Source: Streptomyces sp. NBC_00433 (lineage in GTDB: Bacteria > Actinomycetota > Actinomycetes > Streptomycetales > Streptomycetaceae). From it: a stretch of 64,000 bases of DNA. Shown in pieces: positions 56,040-63,494 of the stretch. Both the position numbers and the translations under genes were made by a program. Under the pieces are notes generated by a model. It searched no databases. It was not told where the DNA came from and worked only from the letters and a program-made list of their open reading frames with translations. Within the stretch, counting starts at the first letter, position 1; each line of letters begins with the position of its first letter. The stretch covers positions 620,001-684,000 of the forward strand of contig CP107926.1 of assembly GCA_036015235.1 (NCBI GenBank), read 5' to 3'.

Positions 56040-57560
56040 TCAGGCCTGGCCCTTGACGTACTTCATGACGAACTCGTAGGCGAGGTCGCCGAACTGCGGG
56101 CCGAGCTGCTCGCCCGCCCTTATGGCGCCGAGGAAGTGCACGCCGCCGTAGACGCGGCTCATGCCGCCGACGTCCGCGAAGTCCTTCCACGAGGTGAAGT
56201 GCAGCTCGATGTCCTGCGCCGGGGTGACGCCGGGCTCGATGATCGAGGAGCCCTTGGCGAAGGGGAAGTGCAGGTCGATGGCGTCGCTGCCGAGGAAGCG
56301 GGCCGCCGACTGGGAGTGGGCGTGGTAAAGCGTGGTGGAGCCGGAGGGGAATTCGGTGTGGTCCGGGATGGTCAGGTAGCTGGACCACTCGGTGGCCTTC
56401 ATCTCGACCGTGCCGAGACCGGGGCCGCCCCAGCCCTTCACCTTGCCGTCGCCGTAGATGTGCCGGATCGCGTTGATCGGGCGGATGCCGTCCCAGACGT
56501 TCTTGTTGTACCAGGCGGCGATCAGTGCGTCGAAGACGGCGACCGCGGTGATCATGTGGAAGTGGAACCAGTCGTCGAACGGCAGGTTCCTCTCCGCGCC
56601 GGCCATGCCGACCGAGATGCCGAGCGCCATGAACTTGTCGTCGAAGGTCTCGGCGATCATCTTCTGCTCGTCGGTCAGACCGGCCGAGTAGGCGAGGATC
56701 TCGTCGGCCTGCGCCTTGTACTGCCGCCAGTTGTGCACGTCGCTCGCGGCGGGCTTGGGCAGCCGGAACTTGGTGACGTCCTTGTAGGTGTACGGGCGCA
56801 CGTGCTGGAGCTGCGGGGTGATGAACTCCTGCACCCGCCACTGGCCCTGCTTGTCGGTGGGCACGACGTTGGGCTGCCAGTGCGACGGGTTCTTCAGCTC
56901 GTACGCCGTGTTCACCGGCTCGTAGCCGGTGTAGTCGTGGTAGGGCATGGGGTGGTACTTGCGGCCGACGTCGCCCGTCTGGTTCATGCCGTCGCGCAGC
57001 CGGTTGTCCAGGACCGCCTGGCCCGCGACGTTGCCGATGCCGGCCGGGGTGCTGAGGTCCTTGGTGGTGTTGTCGGGGTCCAGGCCGTACTTGGTCAGCA
57101 GCGCGCGCCACTGCGGGACGGCGGCCGGGATCATGCCGCTGAGCAGCCGCAGCGACGCGTACATGATGGCGATGTTCTTGTTGCGGTTGGTCGCGCCCTC
57201 GCTCGCCGGGCGGCGGCCCAGCTTGGAGGTGACGCCCACCGCGGTCGCGTGGTAGGGCGCGATGGCGTCGAACCAGGCGTGCTGCAGCAGGGTGGTGACG
57301 CGGACGATGATCGTCGCGTCGTTGCCGGCGACGTGGGTCAGGATGACGGGCTCGGCCTCGGGCACGATGACCATCTCGACGATGTTGCCGTGGTCCCAGT
57401 CGACGTCGGCGGCCGCGGCGGAACCGGCCGACGAGCCGCTGGGCGCCGCGGCGGCGGTGCCCGCGCCGGCCAGCGCCAGGGCGGCGCCGCTTGCCGTGCC
57501 GATCAGCATGGACCGCCGCCGCACACCCTCGGCCGACTGGGAATCGGAGGGAGAATTCAT
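56040..57560 (-). CDS. Secreted vanadium-dependent haloperoxidase (PAP2 superfamily)
   Basis: A 506-residue vanadate haloperoxidase-type enzyme, predicted to oxidise chloride or bromide with H2O2 outside the cytoplasm. A twin-arginine signal (RRRSMLIGTASGAALALAGA) suggests export of a folded protein. The three vanadate-pocket motifs are in order: KNVWDGIRP (KxxxxxxRP, near 350), PSGS near 403 where fungal enzymes have PSGH, and SRVYGGVH (SRxxxxxH, near 466). The Ser in place of the acid-base His may alter halide chemistry. ATG at 57560 follows AGGGG/AGGA. A secreted partner gene lies downstream and an MFS gene is divergent, with GATTGCTCA between. Streptomycete haloperoxidases of napyradiomycin-type pathways are the nearest functional analogy. 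Confidence 0.85.
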   Translation of the reverse strand: MNSPSDSQSAEGVRRRSMLIGTASGAALALAGAGTAAAAPSGSSAGSAAAADVDWDHGNIVEMVIVPEAEPVILTHVAGNDATIIVRVTTLLQHAWFDAIAPYHATAVGVTSKLGRRPASEGATNRNKNIAIMYASLRLLSGMIPAAVPQWRALLTKYGLDPDNTTKDLSTPAGIGNVAGQAVLDNRLRDGMNQTGDVGRKYHPMPYHDYTGYEPVNTAYELKNPSHWQPNVVPTDKQGQWRVQEFITPQLQHVRPYTYKDVTKFRLPKPAASDVHNWRQYKAQADEILAYSAGLTDEQKMIAETFDDKFMALGISVGMAGAERNLPFDDWFHFHMITAVAVFDALIAAWYNKNVWDGIRPINAIRHIYGDGKVKGWGGPGLGTVEMKATEWSSYLTIPDHTEFPSGSTTLYHAHSQSAARFLGSDAIDLHFPFAKGSSIIEPGVTPAQDIELHFTSWKDFADVGGMSRVYGGVHFLGAIRAGEQLGPQFGDLAYEFVMKYVKGQA

Positions 57561-57718
57561 ATCCTGTACCCCTTTTGTCGCCCCTGACCGCGGCCTCCCG
57601 GCATGGCACAGCCCCGCCATGTCGGCGGTAATCCGCATAAGGGGTTTGAAGTCGTGTTCGAGCCATGCTCGTGTCGGCTCAGATGCTGGCACGCCCCGCA
57701 GCCCCCACGGCTCTCCCA

Positions 57719-57727
57719 GATTGCTCA
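57719..57727 (+). promoter_or_regulatory. GATTGCTCA motif, site 3 (haloperoxidase/MFS3 promoter region)
   Basis: Exact GATTGCTCA in the 251-bp divergent region, 84 bp before the MFS3 start and 158 bp from the haloperoxidase start. Third exact copy in the window. Confidence 0.5.
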
Positions 57728-57776
57728 GACCACTGGCCGAAAACATCCGCGTTGCATACCTGGCGGCGCTGCGGTA

Positions 57777-57798
57777 AACCTAACATATGTGTAAGGTT
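57777..57798. promoter_or_regulatory. TetR-type operator ahead of MFS3
   Basis: The AT-rich imperfect palindrome AACCTAACATATGTGTAAGG followed by TT is symmetric at 18 of 22 positions and ends 13 bp before the MFS3 start. It is the natural site for the TetR regulator encoded just downstream of MFS3 (59280). Confidence 0.6.
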
Positions 57799-57811
57799 AA
57801 GGGGGTCAGTG

Positions 57812-59254
57812 ATGAGTAGGACCGCAGCCGACCAGCGCACCACGCACGAGGAGCCCGCGGAACCGTCCGCCGGCTGGCCCGTGCTGCTGGTGCTCAGCCT
57901 CGCCCAGTTCATGGCCGTTCTCGACGTGTCGGTGGTGAATGTGGCGCTGCCGTCGATCGGCAGCTCGCTCGGACTCAGCGGCGACTCGCTGCCATGGGTC
58001 ATCACCGCCTACACCGTGGCCTTCGGCGGGCTGCTGATCCTCGGCGGCCAGGTCGCCGACGGCATCGGCCGCCGCAACTCCTTCCAGGTCGGACTCGCCG
58101 TCTTCACCCTCGCCTCGCTCGGCGCCGGCATGTCCACCCACGGCCCCGAGCTGCTCACCGCCAGGGTCGCCCAGGGCGTCGGCGCCGCGCTGCTGTCGCC
58201 CGCCGCACTGTCCATCCTGACCACCGAGTTCACCGGCAAGGCCCGCAACCGCGCGCTCGGCGTGTGGGCCGCGATCGGTGCCGCGGGAGCCGCCGTCGGC
58301 GTCGTCGTGGGGGGCGCGCTGACCTCCGGACCCGGCTGGAAGTGGGCCTTCTTCATCAATGTGCCGGTCGGCGTGCTGGTCTTCGTCTCCGTGCTTGCGG
58401 TCGTTCCCAGCCGGCCGCGCACCCCCGGCACCCGCCTCGACCTGCCCGGCGCGCTCACCGGCACCGGCACGGTCGCCTTCCTGATCTTCGGGCTGGTGCG
58501 GGCCGGCGACAAGGGCTGGGGCTCGGCGCAGGCGCTGCTGCCGATCGGCGCCGCCGTGCTGCTCGCGGTCGGCTTCGTGCTGATCGAGCGGAGCGTGCGC
58601 AGCCCGCTGGTGCCGCTCGGCCTGGTGCGCCGCCCGCCGCTGCCCGGCGCGGTCGGCACCATGGTCTTCGCGACGGCCGCCCTGCTGGGCACGTACTACC
58701 TCACCTCCATCTACCTCCAGCGCGCCGAGCACTACAGCCCACTGCACGCGGGCCTGGTCTTCCTGCCGGTCGCCTTCGCCACCGCGGTGGGCGCGCACCT
58801 GGCGTCCGAGCAGGTGACCAGGATCGGCCCCCGGCCGACCGCCTGCGCGGCCCTGCTGCTGGCCGCCGCGGGGATGGCGCTGATGTCCTGGAAGGGGATC
58901 GGCGGCGGGGTGTGGTCCACCCTGATGCCGGGCTTCCTGCTCGCCGCCGTCGGCATCGGCGCGACCTTCGTCACCGCGACCACCAGCGGCCTGTCCTCGG
59001 TCGACCCCGAGCGCGCCGGTGTGGCCTCCGGGGTCTTCAACACCGGCCACGAGGTGGGCGCCTCGCTCGGCATCGCGGTGGTCTCCGCGGTCGCCGCCAC
59101 CAGCGTCGCCGCCGCCACCGCACCCTCCCTGACCGGCTACCGGCACGCCTTCCTGGTGCTGGCGATCGGGGCCGCGGCGCTGGCCGTCGCGGTGACCGCA
59201 CTGCTCCCCAAGGGCCCGCTCGAACTGGGCGACAGCCCGATGCCGATGCACTGA
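57812..59254 (+). CDS. MFS drug exporter, DHA2 family (MFS3)
   Basis: A 480-residue, 14-helix exporter (LVLSLAQFMAVLDVSVVNVA, GGQVADGIGRRNSFQ motif A, GAAVGVVVGGALTSGPGWKW motif C). ATG at 57812 follows GGGGG with six bases between; an adjacent GTG at 57809 could also serve. It is followed 25 bp downstream by a TetR gene, and the palindrome just before the start suggests substrate-induced derepression, the classical TetR/efflux pair. Likely a second export route for the haloperoxidase-modified product or related toxicants. Confidence 0.9.
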   Translation: MSRTAADQRTTHEEPAEPSAGWPVLLVLSLAQFMAVLDVSVVNVALPSIGSSLGLSGDSLPWVITAYTVAFGGLLILGGQVADGIGRRNSFQVGLAVFTLASLGAGMSTHGPELLTARVAQGVGAALLSPAALSILTTEFTGKARNRALGVWAAIGAAGAAVGVVVGGALTSGPGWKWAFFINVPVGVLVFVSVLAVVPSRPRTPGTRLDLPGALTGTGTVAFLIFGLVRAGDKGWGSAQALLPIGAAVLLAVGFVLIERSVRSPLVPLGLVRRPPLPGAVGTMVFATAALLGTYYLTSIYLQRAEHYSPLHAGLVFLPVAFATAVGAHLASEQVTRIGPRPTACAALLLAAAGMALMSWKGIGGGVWSTLMPGFLLAAVGIGATFVTATTSGLSSVDPERAGVASGVFNTGHEVGASLGIAVVSAVAATSVAAATAPSLTGYRHAFLVLAIGAAALAVAVTALLPKGPLELGDSPMPMH

Positions 59255-59279
59255 CCTCACCTTCTGCGCGGATATCCTC

Positions 59280-59936
59280 ATGACCATGGACGATCAATCG
59301 CCGGCCCGGCGCGGCGACGCCGGCAGGCGCCGCCGCTCCGACGCCGAGCGGAGCATCGCCGCGATCCTGGACGCCGCCCTCAACTGCGTGCCGTCCGAGG
59401 GCGAGTTCAACATGTCGGCCATCGCGCGTGCCGCGGGGGTCAGCAGGGTGACGCTCTACTCGCACTTCCCGACCCGCGAGGCCCTGGTGGACGCGGCCCT
59501 GCAACGCGCCTTCGCGCAGACCCACCGGGCGCTGACCGAGCTGCCGCTCGACGAGGGGCCGCCGCAGGAGGTGCTCGCGCAGCTGCTCAGCTCGTCGTGG
59601 CAGGTGCTGGAGCGGCACCGGAACCTCTACCTGGTGGCGTCGGCGAACCTGCCGCCGGACCGGCTGCGCGCGTACGCCGAGCTGGTGCTCGACCGGATCG
59701 AGCGGCTGCTGGCCCGCGGCCGGTCCGAGGGCGTCTTCCGCGACGACCTGCCGCTGGACTGGCTGGTGGCCACCGTCTACACGCTGATGCACCTGGCCGC
59801 GGAGCAGGTCGGCTCGGGGCGGACGAAGGCCGACGTGGCCGGCGAGCTGGTGAGCACCACGATCCTCTCGCTGCTGACCGCGGGGCCGGCCGCCACCGCA
59901 GCCGATTCGAACGGCGGTACGGGGCAGGGCGCCTGA
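59280..59936 (+). CDS. TetR-family repressor
   Basis: A 218-residue TetR regulator. The N-terminal helix-turn-helix is at about 20-65 (SIAAILDAALNCVPSEGEFN, AIARAAGVSRVTLYSHFPTR); the rest is the helical ligand-binding domain. ATG 59280 and ATG 59286 are both possible. It is encoded 25 bp downstream of MFS3 and 128 bp upstream of a DUF6220 gene whose promoter carries a similar TAAGG-type inverted repeat, so it may repress both. Confidence 0.87.
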   Translation: MTMDDQSPARRGDAGRRRRSDAERSIAAILDAALNCVPSEGEFNMSAIARAAGVSRVTLYSHFPTREALVDAALQRAFAQTHRALTELPLDEGPPQEVLAQLLSSSWQVLERHRNLYLVASANLPPDRLRAYAELVLDRIERLLARGRSEGVFRDDLPLDWLVATVYTLMHLAAEQVGSGRTKADVAGELVSTTILSLLTAGPAATAADSNGGTGQGA

Positions 59937-59973
59937 CATCCTGTCCGCTCCGGTATTGCGGGGCTGATCCAAC

Positions 59974-60007
59974 TATCCTTGACACTGCCGTTAAGGATAA
60001 CTAGCGT
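59974..60007 (+). promoter_or_regulatory. Promoter (TTGACA-N17-TAGCGT) overlapped by an inverted repeat
   Basis: The -35 TTGACA (59979-59984) and -10 TAGCGT (60002-60007) are separated by 17 bp, a good SigA/HrdB-type promoter. An inverted repeat TATCCTTGAC (59974-59983) / GTTAAGGATA (59990-59999) with one mismatch covers the -35 and spacer, ideal for a repressor. It drives the DUF6220 gene at 60065. Confidence 0.65.
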
Positions 60008-60064
60008 GAATCGCGCCGCAGCCGGGCTCCGCCATGCCCAGCACTCCGAAAGGTTGCTTCCGCC

Positions 60065-60526
60065 ATGCGAAAGCTGTACTTCGTCCTGTGCGTCCTGCTG
60101 TTCGCCGCGATCGGCGTGCAGTTCTATCTGGCGGGTATTGCCGCGTTCACCAAGCCGCAGACCGACAGCACCTTCGACGCCCACAAGATGAACGGAATGG
60201 TCATCATTCCGGCGCTGTCCGTGCTCGCCACGATCGCGGCCATCATCTCCAAGGTCCCGCGCAAGCTGATCGGCATGACCATTCTGGTCGCCGCGCTGAT
60301 CCCGGTCCAGATCCTCATCAACACGATCGGCGGCCGCGACGACGCGCACAGCTCCACCGGCGGTGTCGCCGTCATGGGCTTCCACGTCATCAACGGCCTG
60401 ATCATCATGCTGGTCGCCAGGGCCGCGCTGCAGGGCGCCCGGAAGATGATGAAGGCCCGCGCCGACGAGCCCGCGGGAACGGCCGCCGGCGAGCCGGCGG
60501 CGTCCCCCACCGGCACGGCCGGCTGA
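60065..60526 (+). CDS. DUF6220 integral membrane protein
   Basis: A 153-residue membrane protein with four helices (LYFVLCVLLFAAIGVQFYLA, GMVIIPALSVLATIAAIIS, GMTILVAALIPVQILINTI, GFHVINGLIIMLVARAALQ). Conserved-type polar residues lie in or near the helices (FYLAGIAAF, AHKMNGM, GFHVING). The His residues recall small heme- or quinone-linked membrane proteins, but function is unknown. It is controlled by a strong promoter with an overlapping operator and followed by a terminator at 60574. Confidence 0.75.
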   Translation: MRKLYFVLCVLLFAAIGVQFYLAGIAAFTKPQTDSTFDAHKMNGMVIIPALSVLATIAAIISKVPRKLIGMTILVAALIPVQILINTIGGRDDAHSSTGGVAVMGFHVINGLIIMLVARAALQGARKMMKARADEPAGTAAGEPAASPTGTAG

Positions 60527-60573
60527 CCCGGCACCACCGCCCAATCGCTTCCCCACCGCCCGGACCGCCGGGT

Positions 60574-60597
60574 CCTGGCCCGCACGACCGGGCCAGG
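60574..60597 (+). terminator. Terminator of the DUF6220 gene
   Basis: Perfect 9-bp stem CCTGGCCCG (60574-60582) / CGGGCCAGG (60589-60597) with a 6-nt loop, 47 bp after the stop. Confidence 0.6.
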
Positions 60598-60677
60598 GCC
60601 TGGCGGTTCGGGCGTCCCGCGTCCGGCACCGGGCTTTCCGTGGTCGCGGCCGGATCGCGGCCGGATCGCCGCCGGTT

Positions 60678-60686
60678 CGAGCAATC
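60678..60686 (-). promoter_or_regulatory. GATTGCTCg motif, site 4 (one mismatch)
   Basis: On the minus strand this reads GATTGCTCG, differing from sites 1-3 only at the last base. It lies 118 bp upstream of the TTG start at 60805, a distance like that in the other three promoters. Immediately before it, GCGGCCGGATC is duplicated in tandem. Confidence 0.35.
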
Positions 60687-60804
60687 TCAACGGTGACGAC
60701 CGCCCGCCCATGGCGGAAGCTCGCCCCGTGGGGTCCGCCCCGGCCGCGGGCGGGGTCGGGCTCCCACGACATCTCCATCGGGGTCCGGCAGCGAGGAGCT
60801 GAAG

Positions 60805-62526
60805 TTGAGCGCGCAGACGATTCAGGGGACTTCCACAGCGGCCGGCCCCGGCTGGCGGACGCTGTCCGTAGCGGTGGCCGGCGGCGCCGACCCGGCCGCG
60901 CGGGCACGGCTGCTCGACGACGTACTGATCGGCACCGTCCGGCCGTGGGCCGCGGGCGCGCCGGGCGGCGACGCCCCCGCCGACTGGTACGCGACCCGCA
61001 CGGCGGGCGGCGAACCGCGGCTGCTGGTGCATCTGCGGTCCACCGAGGACAAGCAACTCGCCCGGCTGGCCGAGCGGTTGGAGAGCACCATCGAGGGGTG
61101 CGGCACCCAGGAGGTGCCCTACGAGCTGGACGCGGCCGGCTTCGGCGGCCCCGGCGGCACGGCGGTCGGCGAGCGGCTGTGGGTGTCGGCCAACGCCGAC
61201 GTGATCGCCACCATCCGCGACCACCGCTCGCGGGCCCGCCGGCTGCGGCCCGCCGCCGACCTGCTGACCGCCAGCGCGCTGGCGGCCGGCGGCACCTGGC
61301 GCGACGCCGTGCAGTGGCTGCGCGGCCACACCCGCTCCTGGGCGCGCGCTGAGGGCCTGACCCTCGCCGACGAGACGCAGGCGCGCTTCGCCGCCGAGGC
61401 CGGCTTCATCCGCAACCAGACGGACTGGCTGGCGCAGGCGGACCGGGTGCGTACCGCCGCCGGCGCCCCCAACGCCATCGCGGACGGCGCACCCAACGGC
61501 GCCGTCGCCCGCTGGTTCGCCTGGCAGTCCGCCGCCTGGGGGCGGCTGGCCGGCATGGAGGAGGCCGGGCTGCTGCAACGGCCCGCCCACGAGGTCTACT
61601 CGGCCCTGGTGCACGCCACCTTGCACCGGCAGCTCGGCATCACCGCGGCCGACGAGGCGTATCTGGCCTGGCTGCTGTCGATCGCGCTGCTGGACGACGA
61701 GCCGCGCGAGCCCTTCTTCGCCGACAATGCGAAGTCCTCCGACCGGCGTTACCACGAGCAGAGCAAATACTTCGTCTTCCGCGGCGAGGACCAGCTGGCC
61801 GACGAGAGCGTCGGCCCGGTGCTGGGCCGCCAGGACCTGCGCTCGACGGGCCGTACGGTCGCGCTGCCCGCGCCCGCCGCTCCCGCCGACGGCCCGGGAC
61901 TGGACGAGGTGCTGCTCGCCCGGCGCAGCACGCACGGCCGCTACCAGGGCAGCTTCTCGCTGGACGAGCTGAGCACCCTGCTGCACTACTCGGCGGGCAC
62001 GGCGTCCGACAAGCGGCTGCCGGGCACCTCGACCACCTACCGGGTGCGCACCTACCCCAGCGGTGGCGCCAACTACCCGATACGGCTGGTGATGTACTGC
62101 CACGAGGTGGAGGGCGTCGAGCGCGGCACCTACCTCTACGACCCGGAGGCGCACGCGCTGGAGCTGCTGTCCGCGGGCGACATCAGCCCGCAGCTGCTGC
62201 AGACCTCGCCGTGGCTGGACCCGCGGGTGCCGGCGCCCAAGGCCACCGGCAAGCTGGAGGCGGCCGACTGCCCGCTGTGGGTCTTCCCGGTCGCCGACCT
62301 CACCCACCAGCGGCTCGCGTACGGCCTGCGCGCCTACCGCCTGGTGCTGGTGGAGTGCGGGCACCTGGCGCAGAACCTGTCGCTGGTGGCCACCTGGATG
62401 GGACGGTCCTGCATCGGGATCAGCGGCTACATGGACGACGCCGTCAACCAGCTGCTCGACGTGGACGGGGTCAACAGCAGTGTGATGTACCTGTATCTGA
62501 TCGGGGACGTGCCGGCCGAGGCCTGA
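60805..62526 (+). CDS. Fusion of LanB C-terminal (glutamate-elimination-type) domain and SagB-type dehydrogenase
   Basis: A 573-residue two-domain protein. Residues about 15-290 match the 'thiopeptide-type bacteriocin' or lantibiotic-dehydratase C-terminal domain (WRTLSVAVAGGADPAARARL, EPRLLVHLRST, YSALVHATLHRQLGITAADE). Residues about 330-573 are a SagB-type FMN azoline dehydrogenase/nitroreductase (LLARRSTHGRYQGSFSLDEL, YRVRTYPSGGANYPIRLVMY, ATWMGRSCIGISGYMDDAVN). This is the LazF architecture of lactazole, where one half eliminates glutamate from glutamyl-Ser/Thr and the other oxidises azolines. TTG at 60805 follows GAGGAG. No precursor peptide, cyclodehydratase or LanB N-terminal protein is nearby, so it may act on the PKS product or a peptide encoded elsewhere. 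A terminator follows. Confidence 0.8.
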   Translation: MSAQTIQGTSTAAGPGWRTLSVAVAGGADPAARARLLDDVLIGTVRPWAAGAPGGDAPADWYATRTAGGEPRLLVHLRSTEDKQLARLAERLESTIEGCGTQEVPYELDAAGFGGPGGTAVGERLWVSANADVIATIRDHRSRARRLRPAADLLTASALAAGGTWRDAVQWLRGHTRSWARAEGLTLADETQARFAAEAGFIRNQTDWLAQADRVRTAAGAPNAIADGAPNGAVARWFAWQSAAWGRLAGMEEAGLLQRPAHEVYSALVHATLHRQLGITAADEAYLAWLLSIALLDDEPREPFFADNAKSSDRRYHEQSKYFVFRGEDQLADESVGPVLGRQDLRSTGRTVALPAPAAPADGPGLDEVLLARRSTHGRYQGSFSLDELSTLLHYSAGTASDKRLPGTSTTYRVRTYPSGGANYPIRLVMYCHEVEGVERGTYLYDPEAHALELLSAGDISPQLLQTSPWLDPRVPAPKATGKLEAADCPLWVFPVADLTHQRLAYGLRAYRLVLVECGHLAQNLSLVATWMGRSCIGISGYMDDAVNQLLDVDGVNSSVMYLYLIGDVPAEA

Positions 62527-62544
62527 CCGCTCCCCGCCCGTCCG

Positions 62545-62583
62545 GACGGCGGCCGGCCCCCGCACCGGGGGCCGGCCGCCGTC
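62545..62583 (+). terminator. Terminator of the LanB-C/SagB fusion gene
   Basis: Perfect 18-bp stem (left arm 62545-62562 starting GACGGCGGCCGG, right arm 62566-62583) with a 3-nt loop CAC, 19 bp after the stop. The strongest hairpin in the window. Confidence 0.85.
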
Positions 62584-62841
62584 GTCAGCGGAACGCGCCG
62601 GATCAATCGCGAAGTTGGCGGAATTCACCGGGCTTCGGTCACTTGCGGTCACAGAAGTGCTTGAGTAGACAACGACAGTACCGGCGTCGCGTACACCGAG
62701 GTCGGCGGCGCTCCAACCGGCGGTCTCGGTGGCCCATCAGGTCGTCGCGACCGCCGGATGTCAATTACCGTGAAGTCGCCTCCACCCCCCAGCGCAGTCC
62801 GACGAGGAGGCGGCCCCGGTCGGATAGCATGAGTATCACTC

Positions 62842-62861
62842 TATAGTTGTACATCACAACT
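62842..62861. promoter_or_regulatory. Promoter/operator of the MarR gene
   Basis: Perfect inverted repeat AGTTGT (62845-62850) / ACAACT (62856-62861) with a 5-nt spacer, overlapping a TATAGT -10-like hexamer (62842-62847), 55 bp before the MarR start. MarR proteins usually repress themselves through such a site. Confidence 0.55.
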
Positions 62862-62915
62862 GCCGAACGGCAGCGTAGCAATCAGGGTCGCCGAACGCGA
62901 CCCACGGAGGTGGTA

Positions 62916-63359
62916 ATGCCCGCCGGACCGCACGACGTGCTGGAATTGGCGATGGACGGCTTGTTCAGACGGCGTGGTGTGCTCGATCCGTCCCGGGTCG
63001 TACCGGGACTCGGCGCTTCGCTCTCGGAGTCGCTGGCACTGGGCTATCTGGCCACCGGCGCCTGCGTGCAGCACGAACTCGGCTCGTACCTGGGCCTGGA
63101 GAAGAGCACCGTCAGCCGGCTGGTGGCAGGCATGACCGAGAAGGGCTGGGTCGAGCGCGGCCGCGACCCGGACAACCGCCGTTTCCAGAAGGTGGTGCTG
63201 ACCGGTCCCGGGCGGCGGGCGGCCGCGCAGATCGCCGAGGCGATGAAGCAGCGGCACGAGCGGTGGCTCGCCGCGCTGACCCCTGAGGAGCAGCAGGCGC
63301 TGGCGATCGGGCTGCCCGCGCTGGTGCGCGCGATGACCGCGGAGCTGGGCTCGGACTAG
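62916..63359 (+). CDS. MarR-family transcriptional regulator
   Basis: A 147-residue winged-helix regulator: HELGSYLGLEKSTVSRLVAG forms helices 3-4, and EKGWVERGRDPDNRRFQKVV the wing with the typical DxRR signature. ATG at 62916 follows GGAGG (62906-62910). An upstream in-frame start would overlap the operator at 62845. Probable autoregulator; which ligand it senses and whether it belongs to the pathway cannot be told. A hairpin follows its stop. Confidence 0.85.
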   Translation: MPAGPHDVLELAMDGLFRRRGVLDPSRVVPGLGASLSESLALGYLATGACVQHELGSYLGLEKSTVSRLVAGMTEKGWVERGRDPDNRRFQKVVLTGPGRRAAAQIAEAMKQRHERWLAALTPEEQQALAIGLPALVRAMTAELGSD

Positions 63360-63363
63360 CCCC

Positions 63364-63405
63364 TGGTGTGCCTGCCGGGCAGCCACGCGCCCGGCAGGCA
63401 CACCA
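63364..63405. terminator. Bidirectional terminator, MarR / thioesterase
   Basis: Perfect 17-bp stem TGGTGTGCCTGCCGGGC (63364-63380) / GCCCGGCAGGCACACCA (63389-63405) with an 8-nt loop, starting five bases after the MarR stop and between convergent genes. Confidence 0.8.
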
Positions 63406-63494
63406 CGGGCCGCCCGCCGCACCTCCGAGGCGCCGGCTACGGAACGCCCGCCGCCCGTCTCGGCGGCCGACTCCGGCCCGGTGCGCGCTTTTTG

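Noticed and set aside
60527-62915. Precursor peptide for the LanB-C/SagB fusion enzyme
   Set aside because: The flanking intergenic stretches were read on both strands; no short frame with a leader and a Ser/Cys/Thr-rich core and ribosome site was found.
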